Assembly (NCBI GenBank): GCA_010909165.1
Contig: MU008171.1
Span: 62,001-126,000, forward strand
Direction of reading: 5' to 3'
Source of the DNA: Anthoceros angustus
Lineage: Eukaryota > Streptophyta > Anthocerotopsida > Anthocerotales > Anthocerotaceae
Length of the DNA stretch: 64,000 nt
How positions within the stretch are numbered: the first letter of the stretch is position 1; every line of letters begins with the position of its first letter. The notes below the pieces were generated by a model. The model was given only the letters and a program-made list of their open reading frames with translations, had not been told where the DNA came from and searched no databases. The position numbers and the translations under genes are program-made. Shown here in pieces: positions 21,255-32,305 of the stretch.

Positions 21255-24200
21255 CTAACACCATACCACGGAGGACTCTACTTGGTCTGCCTCCGTTTCA
21301 GCCTGGTCACATTGAACACAATGGCCCACTGTAACGCTGCCAGTTGGGTGATCATCTTCACAGACATCTGTCTCTTCTAACAAAGCAGCCGACTGCATCT
21401 GCCATCGCTGCTGCCATTTGTGTTTCAGTCCCATGCAATTCCTCTCGCTTCTCATGTCACTTGCTTGCAAGCTCTGCTCATTCTTCAAATCCAAAAGTTT
21501 CTGGCGCTGAGCACTGCCCAATGGAATTCCAGCTCCACACACTGGCTCACTCACAACCATATCACTTTGTTGGAAGGTAGTTTGATTTCCAAGGGAGCTG
21601 TCCAGTAGAGGTATCTCCACATCGGCAGCATCTAAACCACCAAGGGCAGCTGCAGTTGAGAATACCGAGCCTCCACAGATTGCTTCATCAGGTGACTGCT
21701 GTGTGGAAGGGAGTAGACTTGATTGCTTCCATGCAACTTCACAGCTGCCACAAGTCACCCAACACACAAGGTGTTCAATGGGTTGAAGAGAGATACACCA
21801 GAGTAAGCACAAAAGATGATGCCCACGTACCTTGTGTGTTTCTGCCCATAATGTCCTGATTCAGTATGCATCCCAGTACATGAATGCGTCATATGGCCTC
21901 CAAGTGACTCTCGGGTCCAAGATACTGTGACCTCGTCTCTCTTCTCACGTTCTTTCAAGCTTGTGAAACTTTGCTTGCAAGTAGGTTGAACGGCAGTAAC
22001 ATCAAGCAAGGTGTCAGACAACTCTGCCCTGCTACTGTACCCTGGGACCAAACCTCCATAATCACCTTGGTCAACAATTTCAGATCCCCACAAAGCTGTA
22101 GCATCGGAACATTGCGGGTGTCTTGCTGGAGAAGCATGATCACCCAGCAATTTGCAAGTTGACAGCGGGACACCTTTCACTTGCTTATCCCTTTCTTCTG
22201 GAAATCCTTGCCCACTTCTGATGCATATCAGCATAGCAGCTACTTCCTCCTCACTGCTGCTATCCATTCCGACAGGAGATGCACTCTCCACGAGGAGTCC
22301 TAAAGGCTCCATGCTCATGCAAGTGCGTGGCCTTCGAGACGTCCTCTGCTTCTTGAAAGGCACGGTCGGCAGGTCTACACTTCTGTGCATCTTCTGGGAG
22401 TACTCTTTGTGTCTTTTTGCTGAACTCATACCTTCCTTGGTACCACTATCAGTACAGTTGTAAAACTCTTCCTGGAAAAGGGCCTGCGGGAACTGGATCA
22501 TTGATTTGCTCATTCTGAACCCCACAAAATAGATGAGGCAGTATGAGAACTGATTTCAACATAAACCAGGTGACAACAGTACCAAACCAATGATGGTCCA
22601 ACCAAAATCAAAGAGAGTGACACTTTGTTGTTGAAGGCCTGAGTACAAGTAAGCAGCAATGGCAATCCAGACTCACCTGATTCCTAACTTGACATCATCT
22701 GCACTAGGTGAACGTTGCTTCTGCTTCGCACTGTTGACTTCCTGTGATCAACGTACATCCTATCAAAAATGCAAGGAATAGAACTTCTGATATTCAGTTG
22801 TCTAAGCATGGTGCAAGTGCATCAGGAATCCGAGCTTACCTTGAACAATGCAGAGATGTGATCCTTAAGCTTCAAAGCCATATGAAACATCTCAGAACCT
22901 TGTCTATTGTAAACCTGCAACAATCCAATGGCCACAATCAGCCTCCAGAATGCCAAGTAGGTTGTGAAAGGGAGGTGCCCTGGCAAAGCCACACATTTGC
23001 CAGCCCCAACTAGGTTCCCCTGTGACAAATGGAAAAAGGCCCCTCTAAGACAATTGCTCAGCACTGTGAGCATGTTGACATGCCCAATTGTCCACAAGGA
23101 CCCTATAAACAGAAAAAAGATAGAAAAAAAAAGCAGCAAATGTGCTGTTCAACGATGCCCAATGGACAAAGAGGGCATCAGGGCAGGAGTTGCTGTTTTC
23201 CATGTCCATAGAAAGCACATGAAGCCGCTCAAGGGTCTGCCGGGCAAACACAAAGCTGTCCAGATTACCAAAAGCACGGGGGCACAGCAGATGCCACAAA
23301 CTATTGGTCAAGCCAGCAGGCAGAGCTCTACCTCGGTAGTCCTGACCCATGTCAGGATTCAGAAGCCTACTTGCGACCAGCGATTTGGTCATTGAAACCC
23401 ATGTTTGCTGGTACAAGAAGCAAATACAGACATCCAACCTAGCGAAACAAAATCATCTCATTGTCTCCCTCCCTCTCACCTCTTTCTGCAATAAGAGAGG
23501 AAAAATCCATGCTTTCCTGCGTAGCATTACAACCACGATAGCTCAAGCTCCACAAGCTGGCGTCGATAGCAGAACAAGACTTCATCGTACTACCTTCGAG
23601 ATAAATTTGCTTGTAAAAGTCAAAATTTACTTGACACAGAAGTGAGAACGGAAGTTGGCCAAAGACAGGAAAACAAAACACTTACTATGGCATTTGCCAA
23701 CATCAGCATCAGATCCCGATGCAGCTCTGTGATGCTGTACGCCAACCCATTCTGTAATGACACCCAAAAAAGAAACAATCAAGATGCAGCCGTGATTGAT
23801 GTGGCACCAGCTATCTCACATTGCACACAGACAAATTGGCCCCTGACCTCAAGACGACGCCGGATGGTACTTAAATCCATTCTCTGGCGCACAATTCCAT
23901 CATACTCCTCCAGCAGAGCTACTGGCCTGCAGACAGTACAACAAACAGTTGACGCTCATTCCAATTTGAAAGAACCATGCCATCACAGCCGCAACTAAAA
24001 CAGACTTTAGTCACAGGTCAGAACACTCTTGGATATATAGTTGCAGGCCACCAGGAATATAACAACAGCGATGAGAGCAGACCTTCTAAATGATGCAGCA
24101 TACTTAGAGGCTGACACTGCTTTCCAAAGGTCTAGCAAGGGATCAGCTTGCGCCCACCTTCGCCTCCTAACGTCTGGATGTCTGCAAATAAGATGCCAAT

Positions 24201-25146
24201 TTTGTTAGAAAAATATCCTGACTAATAATCCACACCTGCCTAGTCCTAGCGTACAGCTTCGAGGAGCATACAGGCCACTGAAAGCAGAATTCCTAGCGAC
24301 CACCAAGAAAAATCTGCATCTAATAGACACCGGAGGAGTGAGAGAGAATAGACGTGAACTACGGTCGCGTACATGTCCTGGGGGTCATCGTCACCCTGCT
24401 CTCTAGATAGACGAGCAGGCAACGTACAAGAGGAGGAAAACTGGAACATGGAGGAAGGGAGCAGAGCCACTAGTGTCCTGGACATATGCTAGAAGGATTT
24501 GTACCTCGCTTCGTTCTTCCACTTGTGCTTCTCCATCGACGGAGGTTTGTCAGAGGGGTGAGTGCCGGCAATTCCGCCTGATTCCGGAACGAGGGTGGCC
24601 GCTTCACAGGCATCACAGGTTTCAAGTGCAGACTGTTGACCATTGTCACCTGACAGAGACTCGTCAAAATCAGCTGCCTTCACCCGTTTCCGTCGACCAA
24701 TTCCGTACTGCGACGTGCCGTCGTCGAGAGATGCTGTGTAGCAATCCTGTGACAGAATCTTAATGGTGCCCCCCTGGCCGTCAATGTCGTTCATTGGTTT
24801 GAGAGCAAGCTTAGAGTGGGTGTGGCCGAGGTCGGCGACAGCCTCAGCGACCACAAGGCCTTGTTCTCGGCGACGTGAAACAGGAAGCACTGCAAGAGAA
24901 GGCCCCCAGAGGACAATAACTGAGTCCCTACAAGACTGAAATCAAGAAGGAAAGTGACGGTGGCAAGGAGTGTGATACAGAGGGTCTCAACATACATTGG
25001 TCGAAGGTGCTACGGTGGAACATACATTCCTTCAACTTGTTGGGATTGCCACTCTCTGCTGCAACTGGAGACTCCTCGTTGCCACAACAGTTGTGGTCGC
25101 CGTGGTTTCCAACCGACTTGCACTTGGCAGAAGCAGTAGAAGCCAT
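21255..25146 (-). CDS. Bromodomain protein, BRD8-like
   Basis: Probable acetyl-lysine reader in the nucleus. Exons 5' to 3' on the minus strand: 25146-24996, 24889-24505, 24181-24083, 23926-23848, 23751-23686, 22914-22840, 22741-22677, 22514-21831 and 21744-21255; every junction is GT-AG and in phase, giving 697 aa. The bromodomain (residues about 190-285) is split over exons 3-6. It begins LLDLWKAVSASKYAASF, continues with MDLSTIRRRLENG and LHRDLMLMLANAIVYN, and keeps the binding Asn (N263). The MDLSTI...RDLMLM...NAIVYN pattern is closest to BRD8, a NuA4/TIP60 subunit, and to plant bromodomain proteins of that group. The residue before MDL is Arg instead of the usual Pro. The N-terminal 180 and C-terminal 400 residues show no domain I recognise, and a SANT/Myb region seen in some plant relatives is not evident. 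The exact start is less certain than the bromodomain. Confidence 0.85.
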
Positions 25147-26190
25147 ATAGACTAGAGAAAATTTATCTTGCGGCATTGGCTGCATGGATCCTCCGGCGTG
25201 ATGAAGCGCAACTGCTACAGAAGGTCCCATGTCAATCTCGGTCATTGGAGTTGAAGCCACACACGAGGCGGAGACGAGTCCTGCGCGGCATGAGAAGAAA
25301 GCGTTGCTTTGCGAGAGTGTATTATGGTCCAGCAGAAGCAGAATTGGCAGAGCTGGCTGTGGCGGAACACACTGTTGGTTCAACACATGACAGGGATGAC
25401 AAAAGCTACCTTAGAGGGAGGCGGTTTGAGCAGTGGTCATCCAAGGGCCACCAGCATCTCCATATGGCAGGCTGCTTCAGGGCCCAAGGTATGACACACG
25501 CAAGGGAGAGCATGGGAGAGGGACGCGCCGGAGGCCTCGCTCACACATGCAAAGGAGGCCTAGGCAGGGCCAGGGCGTAGGCACGGCAAGGCAAGGCAAG
25601 GGCCTGGCGCGAGTCAGGGAATGGTGACGTTGCCCGCCTGGATTGCACACACCTGTTCCAGAACGGAAGCAGTGCAAGATTCCCGACAGGGCGGAGAAGC
25701 CATGGATTTCCCGCTGCGGCCGCCTGCAGGAGGTTGGCGCAGGTAACCAAGATTGCAAGAGGGAGCGGGACAAGAAGGGCATCCGATGGAGTGGGGAAGG
25801 CGCGTGAGCTCCCGAGGCAGGGATGCAGCGCCAGCGTACCGCAGAAGCAAGAAACGCAAGAGGAGACGGGCTGCTGCGACCCGAGGTCGAGGGCGAGGCG
25901 ATAGCGATAAGGAAAAGGGCAAGGCCAGACGCAAGGCAAGGCAAGGCAGAGAAGGGCAGGGCAAGGCAGGTAAAGCAGGCAGAGGGAAGGAAGACATGGA
26001 TCCTGTGCTACGGCCCTGCCTTTGGCCAGGCCAACTTGAAGCAGGCAGACGGGCAACCGCGACGGGGCGGCCGTCGGAACGGGACGGCACGGCCCACGCC
26101 ACGCCACGCTCGTCACCTACATATAAGTTGGTTATATGGGTATATGGTATTTCACCTTCAAGTAGGCCTTTTTGTTTTTTAAGCATCATA
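25147..26190. promoter_or_regulatory. GC-rich upstream region of the bromodomain gene with GCAAG repeats
   Basis: This kilobase is GC-rich and stop-poor in several frames of both strands, so long overlapping open frames arise without family similarity. Two runs of the pentamer GCAAG/GGCAA occur at about 25581-25601 and 25930-25985. The same pentamer forms a longer run just before the start codon of the mutase gene at 54.5 kb. It is probably promoter and 5' UTR of the bromodomain gene. Confidence 0.45.
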
Positions 26191-26860
26191 TAATACCTTT
26201 TCCAATCTTTTACAATCTTTTGAATCTTAAATAATTTTAAAATAATTTTAGTAATAGTAATAATTATAGTAATTTTACCCTTTTTATTTCTAATTTTTAC
26301 TACTCATTTCTTTATAAAACTAAATAATAATCTTTTATCTACTTTTTATCTCTTTTAATATCGTTCAATTTTTATAATATTTTACACACATCACGGATTT
26401 ATTTTTCTTCATTTTAATATTGTTAAATTATTTTTATATAATTTATTTAATAAAAAACCTCTTTCTCTATCTATTTCTTATACCTCTAATCTTTTTTTCT
26501 TCAATCTTTTTGATTTATTTATCATAATATGATGAGTTATCTATATCTATTCTAAACTATTCCCATTTAGATCTATTCATCATTATTCACTTATATTTAT
26601 TTATCGAAGAAAAAGTAAATGAAAGTAAGACCTTTATTTATCTTTCTATCATTTTTATCTACATTGTACCGAAATAAATAATATTAATTATTACTATTAT
26701 TATTATTACTATTATTATTATATCTCTAAATTATGTTTTTCTTTTTCTTTTTTTCTTTTGTTTCATCCATCCCTATTTAATTTTTTATCCTCATTTTTTA
26801 TCTTTTTTATTTCAATTTTGTTTAAGTTATTATTTTCTTTATGAAGCCCTTTTCTTCCGC
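26191..26860. repeat. AT-rich low-complexity tract
   Basis: About 670 bp dominated by T and A on the plus strand, including runs of TTTTTAT, TTATTATTA and ATTATTACT type. It follows abruptly after the GC-rich segment ending near 26.1 kb. No coding potential. Confidence 0.8.
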
Positions 26861-27942
26861 ATCCGTTAGAATACGCTTACCCGTATGTGGAAAATTATTC
26901 CAACCTCATATGAGGCATCACATGAGCTAGGTTCACAAAGACCGAGCTAAGTTCACAAAAGACTTAAATCGGAGGAATTGGGAAGCTCAAGTAAAGCTTG
27001 TATCTTCCACTACTACTGTCCTTTCGACTTTGCTTGTGCTACTCCCATCGAGCCTGCAGGTCTGGCTACTCCCATCGAGCCTTCATGTCTGGTTGCTCCC
27101 ATGAGTCTCCTTCGACGTTGCGTCAAGCTATTCCCATGGGGCCTCCGCCGGAGTCTTAGTAGTGGTTGCAGCTTCTAGCTGGTAGAAGACGCGACACCTC
27201 ACGTTTTTTGATGGTTTCCTAAAACGAGTGCATGACATTTCCCAAGACGAGTGGATATGATGGACGTTCGCATTACATCTATCGCACTTCTACTCCATTT
27301 AGACATCCATGTATGTACATGAGCTATGAGGAGCGCCTAGTCGATCCCCTAGATTGTCGACCCAACTCGTACTTGGGGCACCTTTGCTATCAATTGGCTA
27401 CCAAGGATCGTACCTTCTCAATTTGTCGAGATTCGTCTCAATCGCAAAGTGTTTGAAAGTACATTCCAAGGGTCAATTACTTGTTTTAAAGCAATTTGTT
27501 TCATAGCAATCTAATTTCATACGCCTCATCTAACTCAAGAACAGAATTGCGGACAACATAGGTAGTTCCAGTCGTCCGTTTTCTAGTCGTCACTTCCTCC
27601 ATGTAGCACCAAAATCAGAATCTCGTGTAACATATGTTCGTAGAAGCACGGGGTGCTTTGTCCATCACCAGCGTTGATGCCTTTTCTCCCGAGGTTGGCC
27701 ATCTCCGTCGTGCCAGCTCCATATCCTGCCCTTCCACTCAACAGGGCCGTTGGGCTGCCCAGCTTCGGTGCCAAGTTCTCAAGACTGTCCATTGGCTCAT
27801 TCTCCCTCCAGTTTCCTACAGCTGCTGACACCCTTTCGCAAGAACTTGTATTGGAACTCCTCCAGCGCTAGGGAACTTATAGTGGTAGATCAGGGCAGAT
27901 CCAGCTGGTAGGTAATGCAGGCAAGCATGACCAACGGGATCC
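26861..27942. other. Intergenic, no gene recognised
   Basis: It contains a short imperfect direct repeat, CTACTCCCATCGAGCCT, at about 27040-27110. The last 300 bp should include the promoter and leader of the PPR gene. No protein family was recognised. Confidence 0.45.
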
Positions 27943-30900
27943 ATGGCTGCCTGGACCGTGGCAACTGGTTGGCAGCAGGACCAGTCGTGGGCACGGTTTT
28001 CTTGGACCCAACAACAAAGTGGTTGTCTTGGGTTGACAGGTGCCGTTGTTGGAAGAGCTCCCGCTCACCTGACTTCCATGAACCAACCGGTGGCAACCTT
28101 ACGAGCCGATGCCGCCAGGTGCAGCAGCACCTTGCCAGCAAATGCAGCCCCAGCCCGTCCTGGGCAGGATCCTGCTCCACTTATGCCTGCAAAAGGTGAA
28201 AGGGATGTAACTGCTGAAACCGTGAGCAAGCTATGTTTGGAGGGCCATCTAAGGGAGGCTGTCGAGAGTTTGGGGGTCTTGGTGGAGACGGACTGCTGTA
28301 TTTCCAGGTCTCTCTTTTACACGGTGCTCAGGAAATGTATGGCGGAGAGGGATCTTGTCCTGGGGCGGCGCGTGCATGCTTTCAGTGTGAGAAACGGGTA
28401 CCGTTCGGATACCTTCCTGGGCAACCACATCCTGCGGATGTATGGTTATCATGGCAGGTTGCAAGACGCGACGGATGTGTTCACCGATGTTGCCAGACCA
28501 GATGCCTTCATGTGGTCTTCCCTGATTTCTGCGCATGTCAAACAGGGACAAGGCAAGGAGGCCCTGGAGCTGTATCATCGGATGCGCAGGTTAGGCGTGA
28601 AGCCGAATGGCCATGTATTTGTGACAGCCCTACAGGCCTGCGCAAAGGGAGGAGACCTGGAGACTGGGCAGGAGCTGCATGCTCACGTGTTGGCTGCTGG
28701 CGTTGAGCCTGATTTGTTCGTTTGCAGTTCCTTGGTGGATATGTATGCAAAGTGTGGCAGCATGGAAGATGCTCACAGAGTGTTTGACGGACTCCGTCAG
28801 AAGAATGTGGTAACGTGGACTGCGTTGATTGCAGGATATTCCCAGCAGGGCATGGGGCAAGAAGCACTTCGGCTTTACAGGGATATGCAAGCAGAGGGTG
28901 TTGCTATACCCAATTCCGTGACATTTGTGTGCCTCCTGCAAGCCTGTGCAAGTGTTGGCGCCCCAGGTTTGGAGATGGGGAAGCAGCTGCACGCACAGAT
29001 CAGGGAACAAGGACATCAAGCTGATGCCTTTGTAGCCAACAGTTTGGTGAACATGTACGCCAAGTGTGGCAGTTTGGAAAATGCTCAAAAAGTGTTTGAC
29101 GGGCTTGCTCGAAAAGATGTGGCGACGTGGAATGCCATGGTGGCAGGGTATTCCCAGCAGGGCATGGGGCAGGAAGCCCTTCGAGTTTATGACGCCATGC
29201 AGCAAGAAGGTACAGTTGCCCCAGACTCCGTGACCTTTGTGTGTCTCCTGCAGGCATGTGCAGGTGTAGGCACCTCAGCTCTTGAGGTGGGGAGGCAGCT
29301 TCATGCACAGATCAGAGGTGGAGGACATGAAGCTGATATGTTTGTTGCCAACAGCTTGGTGAAAATGTATGCCAAGTGTGGCAGCTTAGCCGATGCTCAG
29401 AAAGTGTTTGATGAACTTGGTCGGAAGGATGTGGTAACATGGAATGCCATGATTGCAGCATATTCTCAGCAGGACATGGGTCTCGAAGCCCTTCATCTGT
29501 ACAGTGCTATGCAAGAAGAGGGCATGGTTGTACCAGATTCCGTCACATTTGTTTGCGTCCTGCAGGCATGTGCAAGTGTGGGCCACTTGGCTTTGGAGAA
29601 GGGGAAGCAGCTACATTTGCAGATTAGAGAAAGAGGCCATCAAGCTGATGAGTTTGTAGCCAGCAGCTTGTTAAAGATGTATACCAAGTGTGGTTGCTTG
29701 GAATATGCACGGCGAGTGTTTGACGGGCTTAATCATAAAGATGTGGTGACTTGGACTGCCTTGATCGCAGGGTATTCCCAGCAGGGAATGGGCCAGGAAG
29801 CCCTTCGGCTCTATAGTGCTATGAAAGACCAAGGCGTAGCTTTACCTGATTGTGTGACATTTGTGTGCCTTCTTCAAGCATGTGCCAGTGTGGGCAGCTC
29901 GGCTCTGGCAAAGGGCAAAGAGCTTCATGCGGAACTTAGAGAGCTAGGACATCAAGCTGATGTACTTGTAGCCAACAGTTTGGTGAACATGTATGCTAAG
30001 TGTGGCAGCTTGGAAGATGCTCAGAGAGTGTTTGACGGACTAGGTGAAAAAGATGTGGTGACGTGGAATGCAATTTTAGCAGGATATTCCCAGCAGGGCA
30101 TGGGGCAGGAAGCCCTTCGTCTCTACAGTGCTATGCAAGAAGGCAGCCAGGCTGTACCCGATTCCGTGACATTTGTGTGCCTCCTGCAAGCATGTGCAGG
30201 CGTAGGTACCCCAGCTTTGGAGAATGGGAGGCAGCTTCATGTGCAAATTAGACAGCTAGGATATCAAGCTGATTTGTTTGTGGCCAGCAGTTTGGTGAAC
30301 ATGTATGCAAAGTGTGGCAGCTTGGCAGATGCTCAGAAGGTGTTTAATGGGCTCGGTCATAAAGATGTGGTGATGTGGAATGCCATGATAGCAGGGTATT
30401 CCCAGCAAGGAATGGGGCACGAAGCTCTTTGTCTTTACGGTGCTATGCAAGAAGGAGGGATCACTTTGCCCAATACTGTGACATTTGTGTGTGTCCTGCA
30501 GGCTTGCGCAAGTGTGGGCACCCCGGCGTTGGAGATGGGGAAGCAGCTCCATATGCATCTTGCAAAAGGAGGACATGAAGCTGATGTGTTCATAGGCAAT
30601 GCTCTGGTGAACATGTATGCAAAGTGTGGCAGCCTGGAAGACGCCCAGATTGTGTTTGACAGACTTGTTGAAAAAAGTGTAGTGACATGGACTGCCCTGA
30701 TAGCAGGGTATACCCAGCAGGGCATGGGGCTGGAAGCCCTTTATCTCTACAACGCTATGCAAGGAGAAGGCATAGCTGTACCTGACTCCGTCACGTTTGT
30801 GTGCCTGCTGCAGGCATGTGCAAACGTGGCAGCTTTGCATCTGGGAAGGCAGCTACACGCACAGATTAGAGAACAGGGTCTTCAAGTCGATGTGTTTATA

Positions 30901-31575
30901 GGTGGCAGTTTGATAAACATGTATGGAAAGTCAGGGAGCATGGTTGATGCACAGCAGGTGTTTGATGTGTTACCCGAAAGGAACATATTCATTTGGAGTG
31001 CACTAATTGCAGGCTACACATGTCACGGAGAGAGTGAAGTCGTTTTTGACTTGGTTCAAAGAATGACAGAGGATGGCATACAGCCAGTTGGCATCACATT
31101 CCTTAGTGTACTGACAGTATGCAGTCATGCGGGTCTAGTTGAACAGGGAAGAGAGTGCTTTGAGGCTATGAGCATATACTACGGCATCACTCCCATGGTG
31201 GAGCACTACACATGCATGGTGGATCTCCTGAGCCGTGCTGGCCAACTGGATGAGGCACTAGCTTTGCTAATATCAATGCCTGCATTGCCAAATGCTGCAA
31301 TTTGGCACACATTGTTGGGTGCTTGTCGAAAATGGAGCAACGTGGAGGTCGGACGCCATGCTTTCAATGAAGCAGTTATGCTAGATAAAGGAGATATTGC
31401 AGCGTATGTGTTGATGTGGAACATATACGCTGGTGCTCAGATGTGGGAGGAGGCAGAGGAGGTGCTGGCAAGGAGGAGAAGAATGAGGACATGGAAGCAG
31501 CCAGGTCAGAGCTGGTGGACAGACACGGATGGAGTAGTGCATAGCTTTTTAGTTGGAGAAGGAAATATACAGTGA
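27943..31575 (+). CDS. PLS-class pentatricopeptide repeat protein with degenerate E motifs
   Basis: Organelle RNA-binding protein of the class that specifies C-to-U editing or RNA processing sites; intronless, 1210 aa from the ATG at 27943. After about 85 residues without repeats (a possible transit peptide) come a short S-type motif and then nine successive P-L-S triplets of about 103 aa. The P motifs begin DVVTWNAMIAGYSQQGMG-like, the L motifs VTFVCLLQACASVG-like and the S motifs FVANSLVNMYAKCGSL-like. Triplets 2-8 are unusually alike at DNA level too: a TATTCCCAGCAGGGCATGGG word recurs at about 306-315 bp spacing from 28.84 to 30.71 kb. The C-terminus (about 1120-1210) resembles E motifs (AYVLMWNIYAGAQMWEEAEEV) and ends GEGNIQ without a DYW deaminase domain, so any editing would need a partner in trans. 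The initiator is the first ATG of the frame; starts at 28078 or later remain possible. Confidence 0.95.
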   Translation: MAAWTVATGWQQDQSWARFSWTQQQSGCLGLTGAVVGRAPAHLTSMNQPVATLRADAARCSSTLPANAAPARPGQDPAPLMPAKGERDVTAETVSKLCLEGHLREAVESLGVLVETDCCISRSLFYTVLRKCMAERDLVLGRRVHAFSVRNGYRSDTFLGNHILRMYGYHGRLQDATDVFTDVARPDAFMWSSLISAHVKQGQGKEALELYHRMRRLGVKPNGHVFVTALQACAKGGDLETGQELHAHVLAAGVEPDLFVCSSLVDMYAKCGSMEDAHRVFDGLRQKNVVTWTALIAGYSQQGMGQEALRLYRDMQAEGVAIPNSVTFVCLLQACASVGAPGLEMGKQLHAQIREQGHQADAFVANSLVNMYAKCGSLENAQKVFDGLARKDVATWNAMVAGYSQQGMGQEALRVYDAMQQEGTVAPDSVTFVCLLQACAGVGTSALEVGRQLHAQIRGGGHEADMFVANSLVKMYAKCGSLADAQKVFDELGRKDVVTWNAMIAAYSQQDMGLEALHLYSAMQEEGMVVPDSVTFVCVLQACASVGHLALEKGKQLHLQIRERGHQADEFVASSLLKMYTKCGCLEYARRVFDGLNHKDVVTWTALIAGYSQQGMGQEALRLYSAMKDQGVALPDCVTFVCLLQACASVGSSALAKGKELHAELRELGHQADVLVANSLVNMYAKCGSLEDAQRVFDGLGEKDVVTWNAILAGYSQQGMGQEALRLYSAMQEGSQAVPDSVTFVCLLQACAGVGTPALENGRQLHVQIRQLGYQADLFVASSLVNMYAKCGSLADAQKVFNGLGHKDVVMWNAMIAGYSQQGMGHEALCLYGAMQEGGITLPNTVTFVCVLQACASVGTPALEMGKQLHMHLAKGGHEADVFIGNALVNMYAKCGSLEDAQIVFDRLVEKSVVTWTALIAGYTQQGMGLEALYLYNAMQGEGIAVPDSVTFVCLLQACANVAALHLGRQLHAQIREQGLQVDVFIGGSLINMYGKSGSMVDAQQVFDVLPERNIFIWSALIAGYTCHGESEVVFDLVQRMTEDGIQPVGITFLSVLTVCSHAGLVEQGRECFEAMSIYYGITPMVEHYTCMVDLLSRAGQLDEALALLISMPALPNAAIWHTLLGACRKWSNVEVGRHAFNEAVMLDKGDIAAYVLMWNIYAGAQMWEEAEEVLARRRRMRTWKQPGQSWWTDTDGVVHSFLVGEGNIQ

Positions 31576-31677
31576 GGCAAATGCTTTTATGTTTCAAAAC
31601 ACTGTGAAATACCTGTCGCCGTAAATGTGTGGCTGTTAGGAAAATCTATCCATTTATTAAGTAGGAATTCTATTGGT

Positions 31678-31790
31678 GTACACATGGCTTAGGCCCAATG
31701 GACACTCATTTTTAAGAACGCCGTTATTAAGTCCTACGCTTCGATCGGGGTGGGTCCTTAAAAGGGAGTGGATGATGGTGAGGAAATTGA
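31678..31790 (-). repeat. Dispersed repeat family, copy B (partial, inverted)
   Basis: Its reverse complement matches the 3' portion of copy A at 6.95-7.02 kb, including AACGGCGTTCTTA and the CCATTGGGCC-type end. The CACTCCCTTTTAAGGACCC part corresponds to the middle block. It lies between the PPR gene and the tRNA gene. Confidence 0.65.
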
Positions 31791-31841
31791 ACATAAAGCA
31801 AAATTTGATTATATTTATTTTTTACATCTCTGGGTGTACAA

Positions 31842-31922
31842 GCAGCTTTGGCCGAGTGGTTAAGGCGTGTGCCTGCTAAGTACATGGGTTCGCCCGCGAG
31901 AGTTCGAAGCTCTCAGGCTGCG
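31842..31922 (+). tRNA. trnS-GCU: tRNA-Ser (anticodon GCU)
   Basis: An 81-nt class II tRNA. The 7-bp acceptor stem pairs GCAGCTT with AGGCTGC, with one G-T pair. The D arm reads GCCGAGTGGTTAAGGC. The anticodon stem TGTGC/GTACA has one G-T pair and encloses the loop CTGCTAA with anticodon GCT. The long variable arm is a GGG-TTCG-CCC hairpin, as expected for serine, and the T arm is GAGAG-TTCGAAG-CTCTC. There is no intron. A four-T pol III terminator follows at 31924-31927. It reads AGC/AGU codons in the cytosol. The T-loop ends AAG rather than the common AAT, a minor deviation. Confidence 0.94.
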
Positions 31923-32227
31923 ATTTTGTCGCGAGAACCTCGCCAAAACAGTCCACCCACTCTTATCCACCCTCCTGGACAGGCGGACCCCGGCAAGCTG
32001 AGGCCTATCGCGGTCCGGCCTGAGAGGCTGCTGCTGATCTGGTCGATCACGGCCGATTGTAGCTTGGCTGATCGCTGCTCCAGGCCCTGACCAAGTCTTG
32101 ATGGCCGATCGGCTACCTTAAGGCCGCTCAGGTCCGATGAACCCGACACGATCGCCTATGTCCTGGTTGATTAAGCCATCGCTCATCAGCGATCTGCCGT
32201 AATCACGGCCTGGCTTGACCTGGTTGA

Positions 32228-32305
32228 ACCGAGCAAACGCAGTCATAGTGTCCTCTATGACGGATTACCGAGCAAACGCGGTCATAGTGTCCTGTATGAC
32301 GGATT
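32228..32305 (+). repeat. 39-bp direct tandem repeat, two copies
   Basis: Copies at 32228-32266 and 32267-32305 begin ACCGAGCAAACGC and differ at two or three positions. Immediately followed by the 30-bp minisatellite. Confidence 0.85.

Noticed and set aside
25477-26193. Several overlapping 120-190 codon frames on both strands
   Set aside because: GC-rich, repeat-containing sequence with no family motif in any frame; better explained as promoter and leader DNA of the bromodomain gene.
28249-30840. Minus-strand frames of 70-194 codons inside the PPR gene
   Set aside because: They repeat with the same period as the PPR triplets and are antisense shadows.
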